A stretch of DNA of 6,608 nucleotides from Desulfobacter sp. Lineage in GTDB: Bacteria; Desulfobacterota; Desulfobacteria; Desulfobacterales; Desulfobacteraceae. Location of the stretch: NCBI GenBank assembly GCA_030145005.1, contig JAQYWJ010000122.1:1-6608 (forward strand), read 5' to 3'. The position numbers and the translations under genes were made by a program. Below, piece by piece: positions 1 to 6,184 of the stretch. The notes beneath the pieces are model-generated. The model searched no databases, was not told the DNA's origin, and was given only the letters and a program-made list of their open reading frames with translations. The first letter of the stretch is position 1. The number at the start of each line of letters is the position of its first letter.

Positions 1-182
1 GCATGGTGGCCGAAGGTGTCAAAACCACCCGGTCCGTTTATAACATGTCAAAAAAGCTCAATGTCGATCTGCCCATCTGTGCTGAAGTCTATTCTGTCCT
101 GTTTGAGAACAGCCCTGTGGAAAGAACTGTAGAGCGGTTGATGGGCCGTTCTTTGAAACATGAACTGGCAGGCATTATTTGA
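1..182 (+). CDS. gpsA: glycerol-3-phosphate dehydrogenase [NAD(P)+], C-terminal end (partial)
   Basis: This is the last 59 codons of a gene that begins upstream of the window; bases 1-2 finish a preceding codon and the stop is TGA at 180-182. The readable tail contains the GpsA C-terminal pattern: an M-V-A-E-G-V-K-T-T-R stretch (EG-x-x-T), then a helix, then L-P-I-C-A-E-V-Y (the P-I-x-x-x-V-Y signature), and a final R-L-M-G-R segment. GpsA is the cytoplasmic enzyme that reduces dihydroxyacetone phosphate to sn-glycerol 3-phosphate, the backbone for phospholipid synthesis. The NAD-binding Rossmann domain and catalytic lysine lie outside the window and cannot be checked. The next gene starts 587 bp downstream, so gpsA probably ends its transcription unit here. 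The family call is firm even though only the tail is visible. Confidence 0.9.
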   Translation, partial: MVAEGVKTTRSVYNMSKKLNVDLPICAEVYSVLFENSPVERTVERLMGRSLKHELAGII

Positions 183-225
183 TTTTCATAACTGGTGTTT
201 GAACGGAAAGTCGCCCATCTGCCGC

Positions 226-253
226 GTTGCAGGAAAATTTGTACCTGGGCAAC
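226..253. other. imperfect hairpin inside the post-gpsA block
   Basis: GTTGCAGG at 226-233 can pair with CCT at 244-246 plus GCAAC at 249-253, leaving a two-base GG bulge (247-248) and a ten-base A+T-rich loop. The eight paired bases suggest local RNA structure. With no T-run after it, it is not a terminator. Confidence 0.3.
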
Positions 254-311
254 TTTGTGGGCATGCGTCCCTCTGGCGAGCCGTCCAAACACGGGTTTGT
301 GTTCAGGCAAT

Positions 312-336
312 AGCTGACCGGCTGTACCGGTCAGCT
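312..336 (+). terminator. perfect 10-bp inverted repeat, possible weak terminator of gpsA
   Basis: AGCTGACCGG (312-321) and CCGGTCAGCT (327-336) are perfect reverse complements around a five-base loop (CTGTA). The following bases are TAATTTACT, which are A+T-rich but lack the unbroken T-run of a strong intrinsic terminator. The hairpin stands 130 bp after the gpsA stop with no other gene between, so ending or protecting the gpsA transcript is the simplest role. It could instead be the boundary of a mobile repeat. Confidence 0.45.
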
Positions 337-655
337 TAATTTACTATCGTTGCGGATAAGTTCGCATTACAAAAATTAATGCTCGTTCCTGCAGGACCTG
401 ACAAGCACAATCTCATCCCCCATTTTGCCGTTGATTGAATCAAAAAAAAACCGTTCTGATTACGATGCCATAAGCGGGTTGCTATATAACCTCTGGGTCA
501 TGAATCCATTTACGATCAGTGATCCAGAAGTTTATGATCCCAAAGGGATACTTTAAAAGTTCTCTTCCACCTCAAGTTTATCAAAAGTTTCTAATAAACA
601 GTGGATTAAGAAAGATCCATACTGAAATGGCAGGTGCAATTATGGTTTCTAATGG

Positions 656-685
656 AATCAAGTTTGTCGATGCTGCAACTTGATT
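656..685. repeat. 9-bp perfect inverted repeat overlapping the putative -35 box
   Basis: AATCAAGTT (656-664) and AACTTGATT (677-685) are exact reverse complements separated by 12 bases. The right arm covers the TTGATT proposed as the -35 element, so a dimeric repressor binding here could block the promoter. As RNA it would form a hairpin, but without a following T-run, so a terminator is unlikely. Confidence 0.4.
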
Positions 686-708
686 TAGGAGCCGCCCTGT
701 CATATCTT
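680..708 (+). promoter_or_regulatory. candidate sigma-70-type promoter for the 85-aa gene and mutM
   Basis: TTGATT (680-685) and TATCTT (703-708) are separated by an ideal 17 bases. Each matches four of six consensus positions. Transcription would start near 715 and give a leader of about 55 bases before the ATG at 770. This is the best-looking pair that I found in the gap, but such matches occur by chance in A+T-rich DNA. Confidence 0.4.
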
Positions 709-769
709 TAAACTAATTGGATTTTACGCAAAACAAAAGTGATTAACCATAAAAAGCGAGGGAGGAACA

Positions 770-1027
770 ATGAAAACATGCATGCTCACAGACTTTTTGG
801 AAAGTTTAAAACCTTGGCTTTCAAAAGATTATATTCAAATGGCGTACCTGAACGAAAAGGATCACCTGGTATTATTGTTCAAAGATAACGTTCAAAATGT
901 TTATAATATTAATGATTGCTCAAAAATGCAGCTTAAAAACATATTGGCTGATTTGAAAAGCAAAGGGATTATCGTCCAGGATAAATCCGGCGGATTCATG
1001 GAAAATGGATCCGGTTCATCCTCTTGA
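770..1027 (+). CDS. small uncharacterised protein (85 aa)
   Basis: I do not recognise this protein with confidence. The start is well supported: GAGGGAGG (758-765) is a near-perfect ribosome binding site four bases before the ATG. The product is soluble-looking, with no signal peptide or membrane segment. Residues 1-30 look helical (an L-E-S-L-K-P-W-L segment). They are followed by beta-like stretches (D-H-L-V-L-L-F-K-D and V-Y-N-I-N-D-C), then a second amphipathic helix (M-Q-L-K-N-I-L-A-D-L-K), and finally a low-complexity Gly/Ser tail. This alternation suggests a small alpha/beta domain that may bind a partner or ligand, which is inference only. The gene is followed 69 bp later by mutM in the same direction, so the two are probably co-transcribed. 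No function can be assigned. Confidence 0.75.
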   Translation: MKTCMLTDFLESLKPWLSKDYIQMAYLNEKDHLVLLFKDNVQNVYNINDCSKMQLKNILADLKSKGIIVQDKSGGFMENGSGSSS

Positions 1028-1096
1028 GTGTTCGGTTGGTCCCGGGGATGTCATTGTTGCGAATTTTATCTGGTGTTACAGGAGACAGGTCATAGC

Positions 1097-1975
1097 ATGC
1101 CCGAATTACCGGAAGTTCAGACCGTGGTTGACACCCTTCATCATGCTGGAATTGTCGGCAGACATATTGTCGGCGTAAAGGTAAATTGGTCCAAAACCAT
1201 ATCGGATCAAACACCGGAATCATTTACCCGTTGCATAAAAGGCCTGGCAATCACTTCTATCCGGCGACGGGGCAAATACATAATTTTCGATTTTGACTCT
1301 CCTTTCAGTTTGTTGATTCACTTGCGCATGACCGGTCGAATGCTGGTGACAAGCAATGCTGAACCCATACCAAAACATGTACAGGTTGTGTTACACCTCA
1401 GCGAAAACCGCTGTCTGCATTTCCATGATACCCGCAAATTCGGCCGCATGCACCTCACGAAAAGTCCTGCCGGAATTCTTGACAGATTGGGGCCTGAACC
1501 CCTGTCTCCCAAATTCACTGCCAGGCAATTTCAAAAGGCGCTGCTGTCTCGTAAACGCTGCCTGAAGCCGCTTTTATTGGATCAAACCTTTATTGCCGGT
1601 TTGGGCAATATTTATGTGGATGAGGCCCTGTGGGTATCCAAAATTCATCCCTTGCGCATCTCATCAACCCTGGCCGGCCATGAAATCAAAATGCTCCACC
1701 GGGCGATTCGAAAGGTGCTGCGCAAAGGTATCCAAAACAATGGAACATCTTTGGGCGGCAGTAAAGCCAACTTTATTTCAGCAGACCACAAACAGGGGCG
1801 CAACCAGCTTCAATTAAATGTATTCCGGCGCACAAACCGGCCCTGCCCAAGATGCCGGAATAAAATTAAACGCATCATTGTCGGCCAGCGAAGCAGCCAT
1901 ATCTGTGAGGCCTGTCAATCCCCACCCACCATTCATCGACGGACTTGGTCAACGATGCATCGGCAAATACAATGA
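1097..1975 (+). CDS. mutM: formamidopyrimidine-DNA glycosylase (Fpg/MutM)
   Basis: This is a base-excision repair enzyme (292 aa) that removes oxidised purines such as 8-oxoguanine and nicks the abasic site. The ATG at 1097 is chosen because the mature enzyme needs Pro2 as its nucleophile, and the protein begins M-P-E-L-P-E-V with Pro2 and Glu3 in place. An in-frame GTG at 1028 would bury this proline behind 23 residues. Other family residues are visible: Lys60 in R-R-R-G-K-Y, H-L-R-M-T-G-R (75-81), Arg113 and Phe115 in D-T-R-K-F-G, and the helix-two-turn-helix segment with A-G-L-G-N-I-Y. A C-terminal zinc finger has Cys250, Cys253, Cys270 and Cys273. The protein continues 18 residues beyond the usual end at Gln274, which explains much of its length over the roughly 270 aa of E. 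coli MutM. An AGGAG at 1080-1084 and a closer AGG at 1087-1089 may serve as ribosome binding site. A QW-repeat gene follows after 27 bp. Confidence 0.95.
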   Translation: MPELPEVQTVVDTLHHAGIVGRHIVGVKVNWSKTISDQTPESFTRCIKGLAITSIRRRGKYIIFDFDSPFSLLIHLRMTGRMLVTSNAEPIPKHVQVVLHLSENRCLHFHDTRKFGRMHLTKSPAGILDRLGPEPLSPKFTARQFQKALLSRKRCLKPLLLDQTFIAGLGNIYVDEALWVSKIHPLRISSTLAGHEIKMLHRAIRKVLRKGIQNNGTSLGGSKANFISADHKQGRNQLQLNVFRRTNRPCPRCRNKIKRIIVGQRSSHICEACQSPPTIHRRTWSTMHRQIQ

Positions 1976-2002
1976 AATTTCACAAGCAAATGGAGTTATC
2001 CC

Positions 2003-2812
2003 ATGCCACGCTTGCACCTGGATTATGATCCCTACCGGATTTTTCGTTCCAGTCGGACGCCCCCGGGCTTGTATGCCCGTCAAAAATGGCTGCATGAGGA
2101 AACAAAAAGCAGCCGGCAGGAAGATTTCAGCGCGACCGTCAAGGCACTGTACCAGAACAGGTCCGGCAGCGGGCTTTGGCAAAATTCGATTATCAAAACC
2201 ATTCACCAATTGTTCGGCCTGCACCTGACCGTTCGGACCTGCGATCCGTTGATTAAAAAAAGTCTGGAACAGCTGCTCTACAATGTAAACACAGCTTTAT
2301 CCAGTCAAAAGACCGGACAGGTTCACCCCGAACAGCTGCTCGGCCTTCCCTTTGCACCGGGAAGATGGCTGGAGGTTGTGGTGCCGGCAACATTGTTTTT
2401 AGCCGGCATATTTGATCAGGCATCTGATTCGGCCGTCCTGACGCTCTACGAACGGACGGTGAACAGCCTGGTCCAGGGCAGCCTCGATCAATTGGCCGGC
2501 TCGGCAGTGCATAATTTATTGCGGGCGCTTGTTGTTCACCCGGATTATGCCGGACATGCGATAACGCGATCAGTGGTTTCCTGGTTTGCCGACCGGCAGA
2601 CTGCCCAAGGAGACTGGGGACGGGACATCCCCTTTTACCAGGCACTGAATGCGCTGGCCCACCTATCCATGGTTCAAGCCGACATCCAGTGCCGAAAGGC
2701 ATTCAACCGGCTTGCGTCGTTACAGCACCCGGACGGCTCATGGGGTGAAAACCAGAAAGAGTGGTGTACCTTCCTGGTCATCCACGCCTTGCGCAACAAA
2801 GGCCTGCTCTAA
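2003..2812 (+). CDS. QW-repeat protein of the squalene cyclase/prenyltransferase fold, function unknown
   Basis: The 269-aa product carries two C-terminal repeats of the terpenoid cyclase/prenyltransferase alpha-toroid type. The first is W194-F-A-D-R-Q199 followed by G203-D-W205. The second is L237-x3-Q241 followed by D244-G-S-W247-G, then a helix with W-C-T-F-L-V-I-H-A-L typical of these repeats. An earlier S-G-L-W segment near residue 57 followed by a helix may be a degenerate repeat. I see no D-x-D-D protonation motif, and the chain is less than half the length of a squalene-hopene cyclase, so a true cyclase is unlikely; a single small toroid or a binding protein is more plausible. There is no signal peptide. 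GGAG at 1992-1995 lies seven bases before the ATG. It starts 27 bp after mutM on the same strand, so it is probably in the same operon, although a functional link to DNA repair is not evident. Confidence 0.75.
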   Translation: MPRLHLDYDPYRIFRSSRTPPGLYARQKWLHEETKSSRQEDFSATVKALYQNRSGSGLWQNSIIKTIHQLFGLHLTVRTCDPLIKKSLEQLLYNVNTALSSQKTGQVHPEQLLGLPFAPGRWLEVVVPATLFLAGIFDQASDSAVLTLYERTVNSLVQGSLDQLAGSAVHNLLRALVVHPDYAGHAITRSVVSWFADRQTAQGDWGRDIPFYQALNALAHLSMVQADIQCRKAFNRLASLQHPDGSWGENQKEWCTFLVIHALRNKGLL

Positions 2813-2961
2813 GTCACACCGCATTTATGGCGGCGAAGCCGCTGTGAATATTAAGCTCACAAGCTTGTCCGAGTGAAGCGGGTTGTTAACAGGCGAGAGG
2901 AAAGTGGGGTAGGGCAATTTCCTTTCCAAACAACGAATTAAAACATATAGGGAATCAAAGG
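2813..2961. other. intergenic gap with small palindromes before the transporter operon
   Basis: No gene is seen in these 149 bases. They contain a compact hairpin, GCGGC-GAA-GCCGC (2830-2842), which wobble pairs could lengthen to nine pairs; a perfect ten-base palindrome, ACAAGCTTGT, just after it; and AGGAAA paired with TTTCCT 14 bases apart, about 40 bases before the next start. No hairpin is followed by a T-run, so a clear terminator is lacking. I could not pick out a convincing promoter. The ATPase ribosome binding site (AGGGA at 2949-2953) lies at the 3' end. Confidence 0.45.
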
Positions 2962-3654
2962 GTGAACCTTAAACTATCCCATATCGATAAATCATACGAT
3001 GACAGCAAAACAAAACGGGTTATTTTTAAAGATATGAGCGCCACCCTGGTTGCCGGGGAAATTTCCGTGATAATCGGTAAGAGCGGCGTTGGAAAAAGTT
3101 CTCTGCTCAACCTGATCAGCGGCATAGATCTTCCGGACAGGGGCACGATACATGTCGGAGATCTTTGTATCACCGATTTTGACGATTCGGAAAGAACCAT
3201 ATTCAGACGTCGCCGAATCGGTTTTATTTATCAATTTTTCAACCTGATACCGGTTCTTTCAGTCCTTGAAAACATTACCCTTGTTGCTGAACTGGACAAT
3301 ACACCAAAAGATGTATTTTTACCTAGAGCCATGGCGTTGCTTGAAACGGTAGGTCTTGCCGATAGAAAAAATGATTTCCCGGATACCCTTTCAGGCGGTG
3401 AACAACAGCGGGTCGCCATTGTCCGCTCACTGGCCAATGACCCGGATATAATCCTGGCAGACGAACCAACCGGAAACCTGGACAGCGAAACAGGACTTGC
3501 TGTCCTTGAAATGATCACGGATCTTGTTAAAATTCATAATAAAACCTTGATTATGGTCACCCACAGCCCTGAAGCCATAGGGTTTGCAGATCACGTTTAT
3601 GTAGTCAAAGATCAATTGCTGGTTCCACAGACATCCGGGTTGGATGTATTATAA
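2962..3654 (+). CDS. ABC transporter ATP-binding protein, MacB/LolD (AttE-like) type
   Basis: This 230-aa cytoplasmic ATPase would power the permease encoded next. All the nucleotide-binding motifs are present: Walker A G-K-S-G-V-G-K-S (39-46, Lys45), Q-loop Gln91 in Y-Q-F-F-N-L-I-P, signature L-S-G-G-E (143-147), Walker B I-I-L-A-D-E (163-168), D-loop N-L-D-S (172-175) and the switch His201. The wording around the Q-loop and the D-E-P-T-G-N-L-D stretch is typical of the MacB/LolD/FtsE branch, whose partners are FtsX-like permeases. The length is normal for a single ATPase domain. Translation appears to start at GTG, with AGGGA at 2949-2953 eight bases upstream. The stop overlaps the permease start by one base (TAATG), which indicates translational coupling. 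By neighbourhood it corresponds to the ATPase of systems annotated AttEFGH. Confidence 0.93.
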   Translation: MNLKLSHIDKSYDDSKTKRVIFKDMSATLVAGEISVIIGKSGVGKSSLLNLISGIDLPDRGTIHVGDLCITDFDDSERTIFRRRRIGFIYQFFNLIPVLSVLENITLVAELDNTPKDVFLPRAMALLETVGLADRKNDFPDTLSGGEQQRVAIVRSLANDPDIILADEPTGNLDSETGLAVLEMITDLVKIHNKTLIMVTHSPEAIGFADHVYVVKDQLLVPQTSGLDVL

Positions 3655-6179
3655 TGACAAGGGTTCTGTTCAAAATATGCTTTCGTTTAAGCCGTCGCCA
3701 TCCTTTAAGGACCGCTCTCATGACCATCGGCATAGCCATTGGTGTAGCAGGGATGATCGCCATAGACATATCAAAAACAAGCATTACCAAATCCTTTGAA
3801 CTCTCCACGTCAGCCCTGATTTCCCGCAGTACCCACCAGATCGTGGGAAGTAATTTTACGATTCCCCAGCACATTTTTACACAATTGCGCACCCAATTAG
3901 GAATCAAAGCCAGTGCCCCCGTGATAACAAGACATGTAAAAACAGATCAGCTGGGAAATAACACCTTTACCCTGATGGGGATTGATCCCTTTTCTGAAAT
4001 CCATTTCCGGTCATTTGAAACCATAAAAGGGCTTAATTCCAGGCCCATGGACCTGTCTTCCGGCAGACCAGGTGTTCTTATCTCCCGTCGTAATGCCCGG
4101 CAGTTCAATGTGAAATTAGATCGTCCCATTTATCTCAGACTCGGAAATAAAGAGATCAAAACCATTGTTGCCGGATTTATCGATACCGGAGATGTAAATA
4201 GCAGAAATCCGGCCGACGGTGTTATTTTAACAGATATTGCAACAGCCCAGGAACTCCTGGAATTGGGCGACAATATTACTCGAATTGATCTCTTACTGCA
4301 TAAGGATGACATTGATAAAGTCCGGCAGATTCTTCCCAAAGGGGTTTTTCTGGTCGAAACAAATAAACGGAACCAGGTTGTCCGCGGGTTGTCCCGCTCA
4401 TTTGAAACCAGCTTGACAGCATTTTCAATGCTGGCATTGTTTATGGGGATCTTTTTGATTTATAACACCGTCTCTTTTTCCGTTGCCAGACGACGACATA
4501 TCAACGGAACTCTGAAAGCCCTTGGCGCAAGTGGCAGGCAGATTTTTCTAATGGTGATCCTGGAGGTGTTCTTGTTTTCCCTTGTCGGATCCATTCTTGG
4601 GGCCCTGCTTGGCGTCGGGCTTGGCAAAGGAGCGGTTAATGCTGTCTGCAGCACGGTTTCCGATATGTATTTTGTTCTCACCGTAAGCCAGGCCCATATC
4701 AGTTCGATGACCATCTTGAAAGGAGTCCTGGCGGGTATCACAGCGTCGTTCCTGGCCTCAATCTTTCCTGCTTTAAAGGCATCCCGTGCCATTCCCATCA
4801 CCCTGATGCAGCGGTCTGCGTCTGAGCGCGCTGTTCAAAATAAGATTCCCGTCTTCATGTTTACAGGCTTGTTACTCATATCCTGTGCGATTATGATTTT
4901 CAAAGTAATCGCCCTGCCGCCGGCATATGATTTTATCGGGGTTTTCATTCTCTTTCTGGGCAGTTCGTTCCTGGCCCCTGGGCTTGTTCTTCTAATTTCC
5001 CGGGCCTGTTCCGGCCTGGTGAAAAAATACGGAAAAGTCCTGTTTAAAATGGCTGCCAGGAATGTTGTCAGATCCTTGAGCCGCACCAGCGTATTAATTG
5101 CCTCTCTGATGGTGGTGGTCTCAGTATTTATCGGAATCGAAATCATGACCAAAAGCTTCAGGGCATCTATTGAAACATGGGTGGACGGGCATATAGGGGG
5201 AGATATCCATGTTTCTTCCACAGATGAGCTGGACAGGAGGCTTGATTTCGATCTTTTGGACCAGATACGGAAATTGCCCCAGGTAAAGGATCTGTCTGCC
5301 TATAACATTCACCGGATTTATTCCGTGGTCGCCGGTGAAGTCCATATATTTTCATACATTAAGGATCTTTCCGAAAAGCAATGGACATGGACCGTACAGC
5401 GGTCCGATAAGATGGAAACCTTTCTTGAACAGGGCTGGATACTGGTCTCCGAAATATTCGCCCGGAAACATTCATTTAATCCGGAAAATGGAGACAGTGT
5501 TACGCTGGAAACAATTCAAGGACCTGTCCGATTCAAGATCGCTGGTGTGTTCAGGGATTTTTTCATGGGCGGCGGCCGGGCAGTTGTCAGCCGGGATGTC
5601 ATGAAAAAATACTGGGGACTTGATGATATCACATCCATTCAGATTTTCTTAAATTCAACGGATGAGATCGAGCCAACGATTCATATGATAAAAAAAATGA
5701 TCCCTGAAACCAAAATGGTTAAAGTGGTCTCCGGCCTGAGCATTAAACAAAGTATCCTTTCCGTTTTTGACAAGACGTTTGTGATAACAACCGCACTTCA
5801 GATCCTGACGGCAATTGTTGCCTTTACCGGTATCCTGAATTCCGTTATGGCCCTGTTGATAGAACGAAAAAAAGAGTTGGGAATATTACGGGCATGCGGT
5901 GCAAAGTCTGATCAGGTGGGACGACTGATGATTATGGAATGCGGAATAAACGGTTTTATTTCCGGTGTGCTGGCCCTGCCCCTTGGTATCTTCCTTGCCT
6001 GGGTTCTGATTGATATCATCAACCAGCGATCCTTTGGGTGGAGCTATGACATGGTCCTGTCAATGGGTATTTTATTGCAGGCCCTGCTCCTTTCTGTTGG
6101 CGCTGCCGGCATTGCCGGAATTATTCCGGCCTTTCAAGCCGGAAAGACCAATATCAGCCGTGCGCTGCACATGGAATAG
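3654..6179 (+). CDS. ABC transporter permease with two FtsX-like halves (AttF-AttG-like fusion)
   Basis: This 841-aa inner-membrane protein has about ten hydrophobic segments. One is near 18-40; then comes a long periplasmic (MacB-PCD-like) domain to about 250; three follow at roughly 254-277, 295-325 and 353-375. Two central segments lie near 397-418 and 424-451, and another near 478-499. A second periplasmic domain spans about 500-708, and the last three segments are near 709-735, 758-789 and 800-829. Each half has the cytoplasmic coupling segment of FtsX-like permeases: A-R-R-R-H-I-N-G-T-L-K-A-L-G-A-S in the first, and E-R-K-K-E-L-G-I-L-R-A-C-G-A in the second, which is closer to consensus. 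This duplicated layout resembles E. coli YbbP. Such permeases couple ATP hydrolysis to periplasmic movements or lipid and lipoprotein handling instead of classical channel transport. No membrane-fusion (MacA-like) gene lies next to it here. The lipoprotein gene starts five bases after its stop. The substrate is unknown. Confidence 0.9.
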   Translation: MTRVLFKICFRLSRRHPLRTALMTIGIAIGVAGMIAIDISKTSITKSFELSTSALISRSTHQIVGSNFTIPQHIFTQLRTQLGIKASAPVITRHVKTDQLGNNTFTLMGIDPFSEIHFRSFETIKGLNSRPMDLSSGRPGVLISRRNARQFNVKLDRPIYLRLGNKEIKTIVAGFIDTGDVNSRNPADGVILTDIATAQELLELGDNITRIDLLLHKDDIDKVRQILPKGVFLVETNKRNQVVRGLSRSFETSLTAFSMLALFMGIFLIYNTVSFSVARRRHINGTLKALGASGRQIFLMVILEVFLFSLVGSILGALLGVGLGKGAVNAVCSTVSDMYFVLTVSQAHISSMTILKGVLAGITASFLASIFPALKASRAIPITLMQRSASERAVQNKIPVFMFTGLLLISCAIMIFKVIALPPAYDFIGVFILFLGSSFLAPGLVLLISRACSGLVKKYGKVLFKMAARNVVRSLSRTSVLIASLMVVVSVFIGIEIMTKSFRASIETWVDGHIGGDIHVSSTDELDRRLDFDLLDQIRKLPQVKDLSAYNIHRIYSVVAGEVHIFSYIKDLSEKQWTWTVQRSDKMETFLEQGWILVSEIFARKHSFNPENGDSVTLETIQGPVRFKIAGVFRDFFMGGGRAVVSRDVMKKYWGLDDITSIQIFLNSTDEIEPTIHMIKKMIPETKMVKVVSGLSIKQSILSVFDKTFVITTALQILTAIVAFTGILNSVMALLIERKKELGILRACGAKSDQVGRLMIMECGINGFISGVLALPLGIFLAWVLIDIINQRSFGWSYDMVLSMGILLQALLLSVGAAGIAGIIPAFQAGKTNISRALHME

Positions 6180-6184
6180 TAAAG

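Larger units (their letters stand above)
183..337. other. G+C-rich, hairpin-rich non-coding block after gpsA
   Basis: This stretch is clearly richer in G+C than the A+T-rich DNA that follows. It contains an imperfect hairpin (226-253) and ends with a perfect one (312-336). Open frames cross it on both strands, including a minus-strand frame that would run on into gpsA from a TTG start, but none has a convincing ribosome binding site or recognisable product. It may be the gpsA 3' untranslated region, a small structured RNA, or a copy of a dispersed intergenic repeat. The window holds only one copy, so the repeat idea cannot be tested here. Confidence 0.35.
338..769. other. A+T-rich gene-free stretch upstream of the 85-aa gene
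   Basis: I see no confident gene in these roughly 430 bases. Two short open frames overlap: 380-556, which has no good start codon near its beginning, and 534-683, a 49-codon frame starting with ATG and preceded only by a weak AGAAG. Neither product is recognisable. They could be chance frames or remains of a decayed gene. Small palindromes occur, for example ATCCC-AAA-GGGAT around 537-549. The 3' part carries an inverted repeat, a promoter-like pair and the ribosome binding site for the next gene, listed separately. Confidence 0.5.

Noticed and set aside
89..310. Minus-strand open frame of 73 codons across the gpsA tail and the following block
   Set aside because: It relies on a TTG start, overlaps a real gene antisense and shows no ribosome binding site; the structured non-coding explanation fits better.
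1028..1096. In-frame GTG start at 1028 that would lengthen MutM by 23 residues and abut the preceding stop codon
   Set aside because: MutM needs its N-terminal Pro2 as catalytic nucleophile; the ATG at 1097 gives exactly M-P-E-L-P-E, so the longer form would be inactive.
1818..2228. 136-codon plus-strand frame overlapping the end of mutM and the start of the QW-repeat gene
   Set aside because: It lies in a different frame from two well-supported genes, is rich in Cys, Pro and Arg as typical of an out-of-frame shadow, and has no family features.
2253..2702. 149-codon minus-strand frame inside the QW-repeat gene
   Set aside because: It is antisense to a gene with recognisable repeat motifs; its Pro/Arg/Gly-rich translation looks like a shadow.
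2830..2842. GCGGC-GAA-GCCGC hairpin as an intrinsic terminator after the QW-repeat gene
   Set aside because: The stem is short and the following bases (TGTGAATATTAAG) contain no T-run, so it is recorded only as a palindrome within the gap.
4460..5221. Minus-strand frames of 113 and 128 codons inside the permease gene
   Set aside because: They are antisense to a continuous 841-codon gene with clear membrane segments and have no independent signals.
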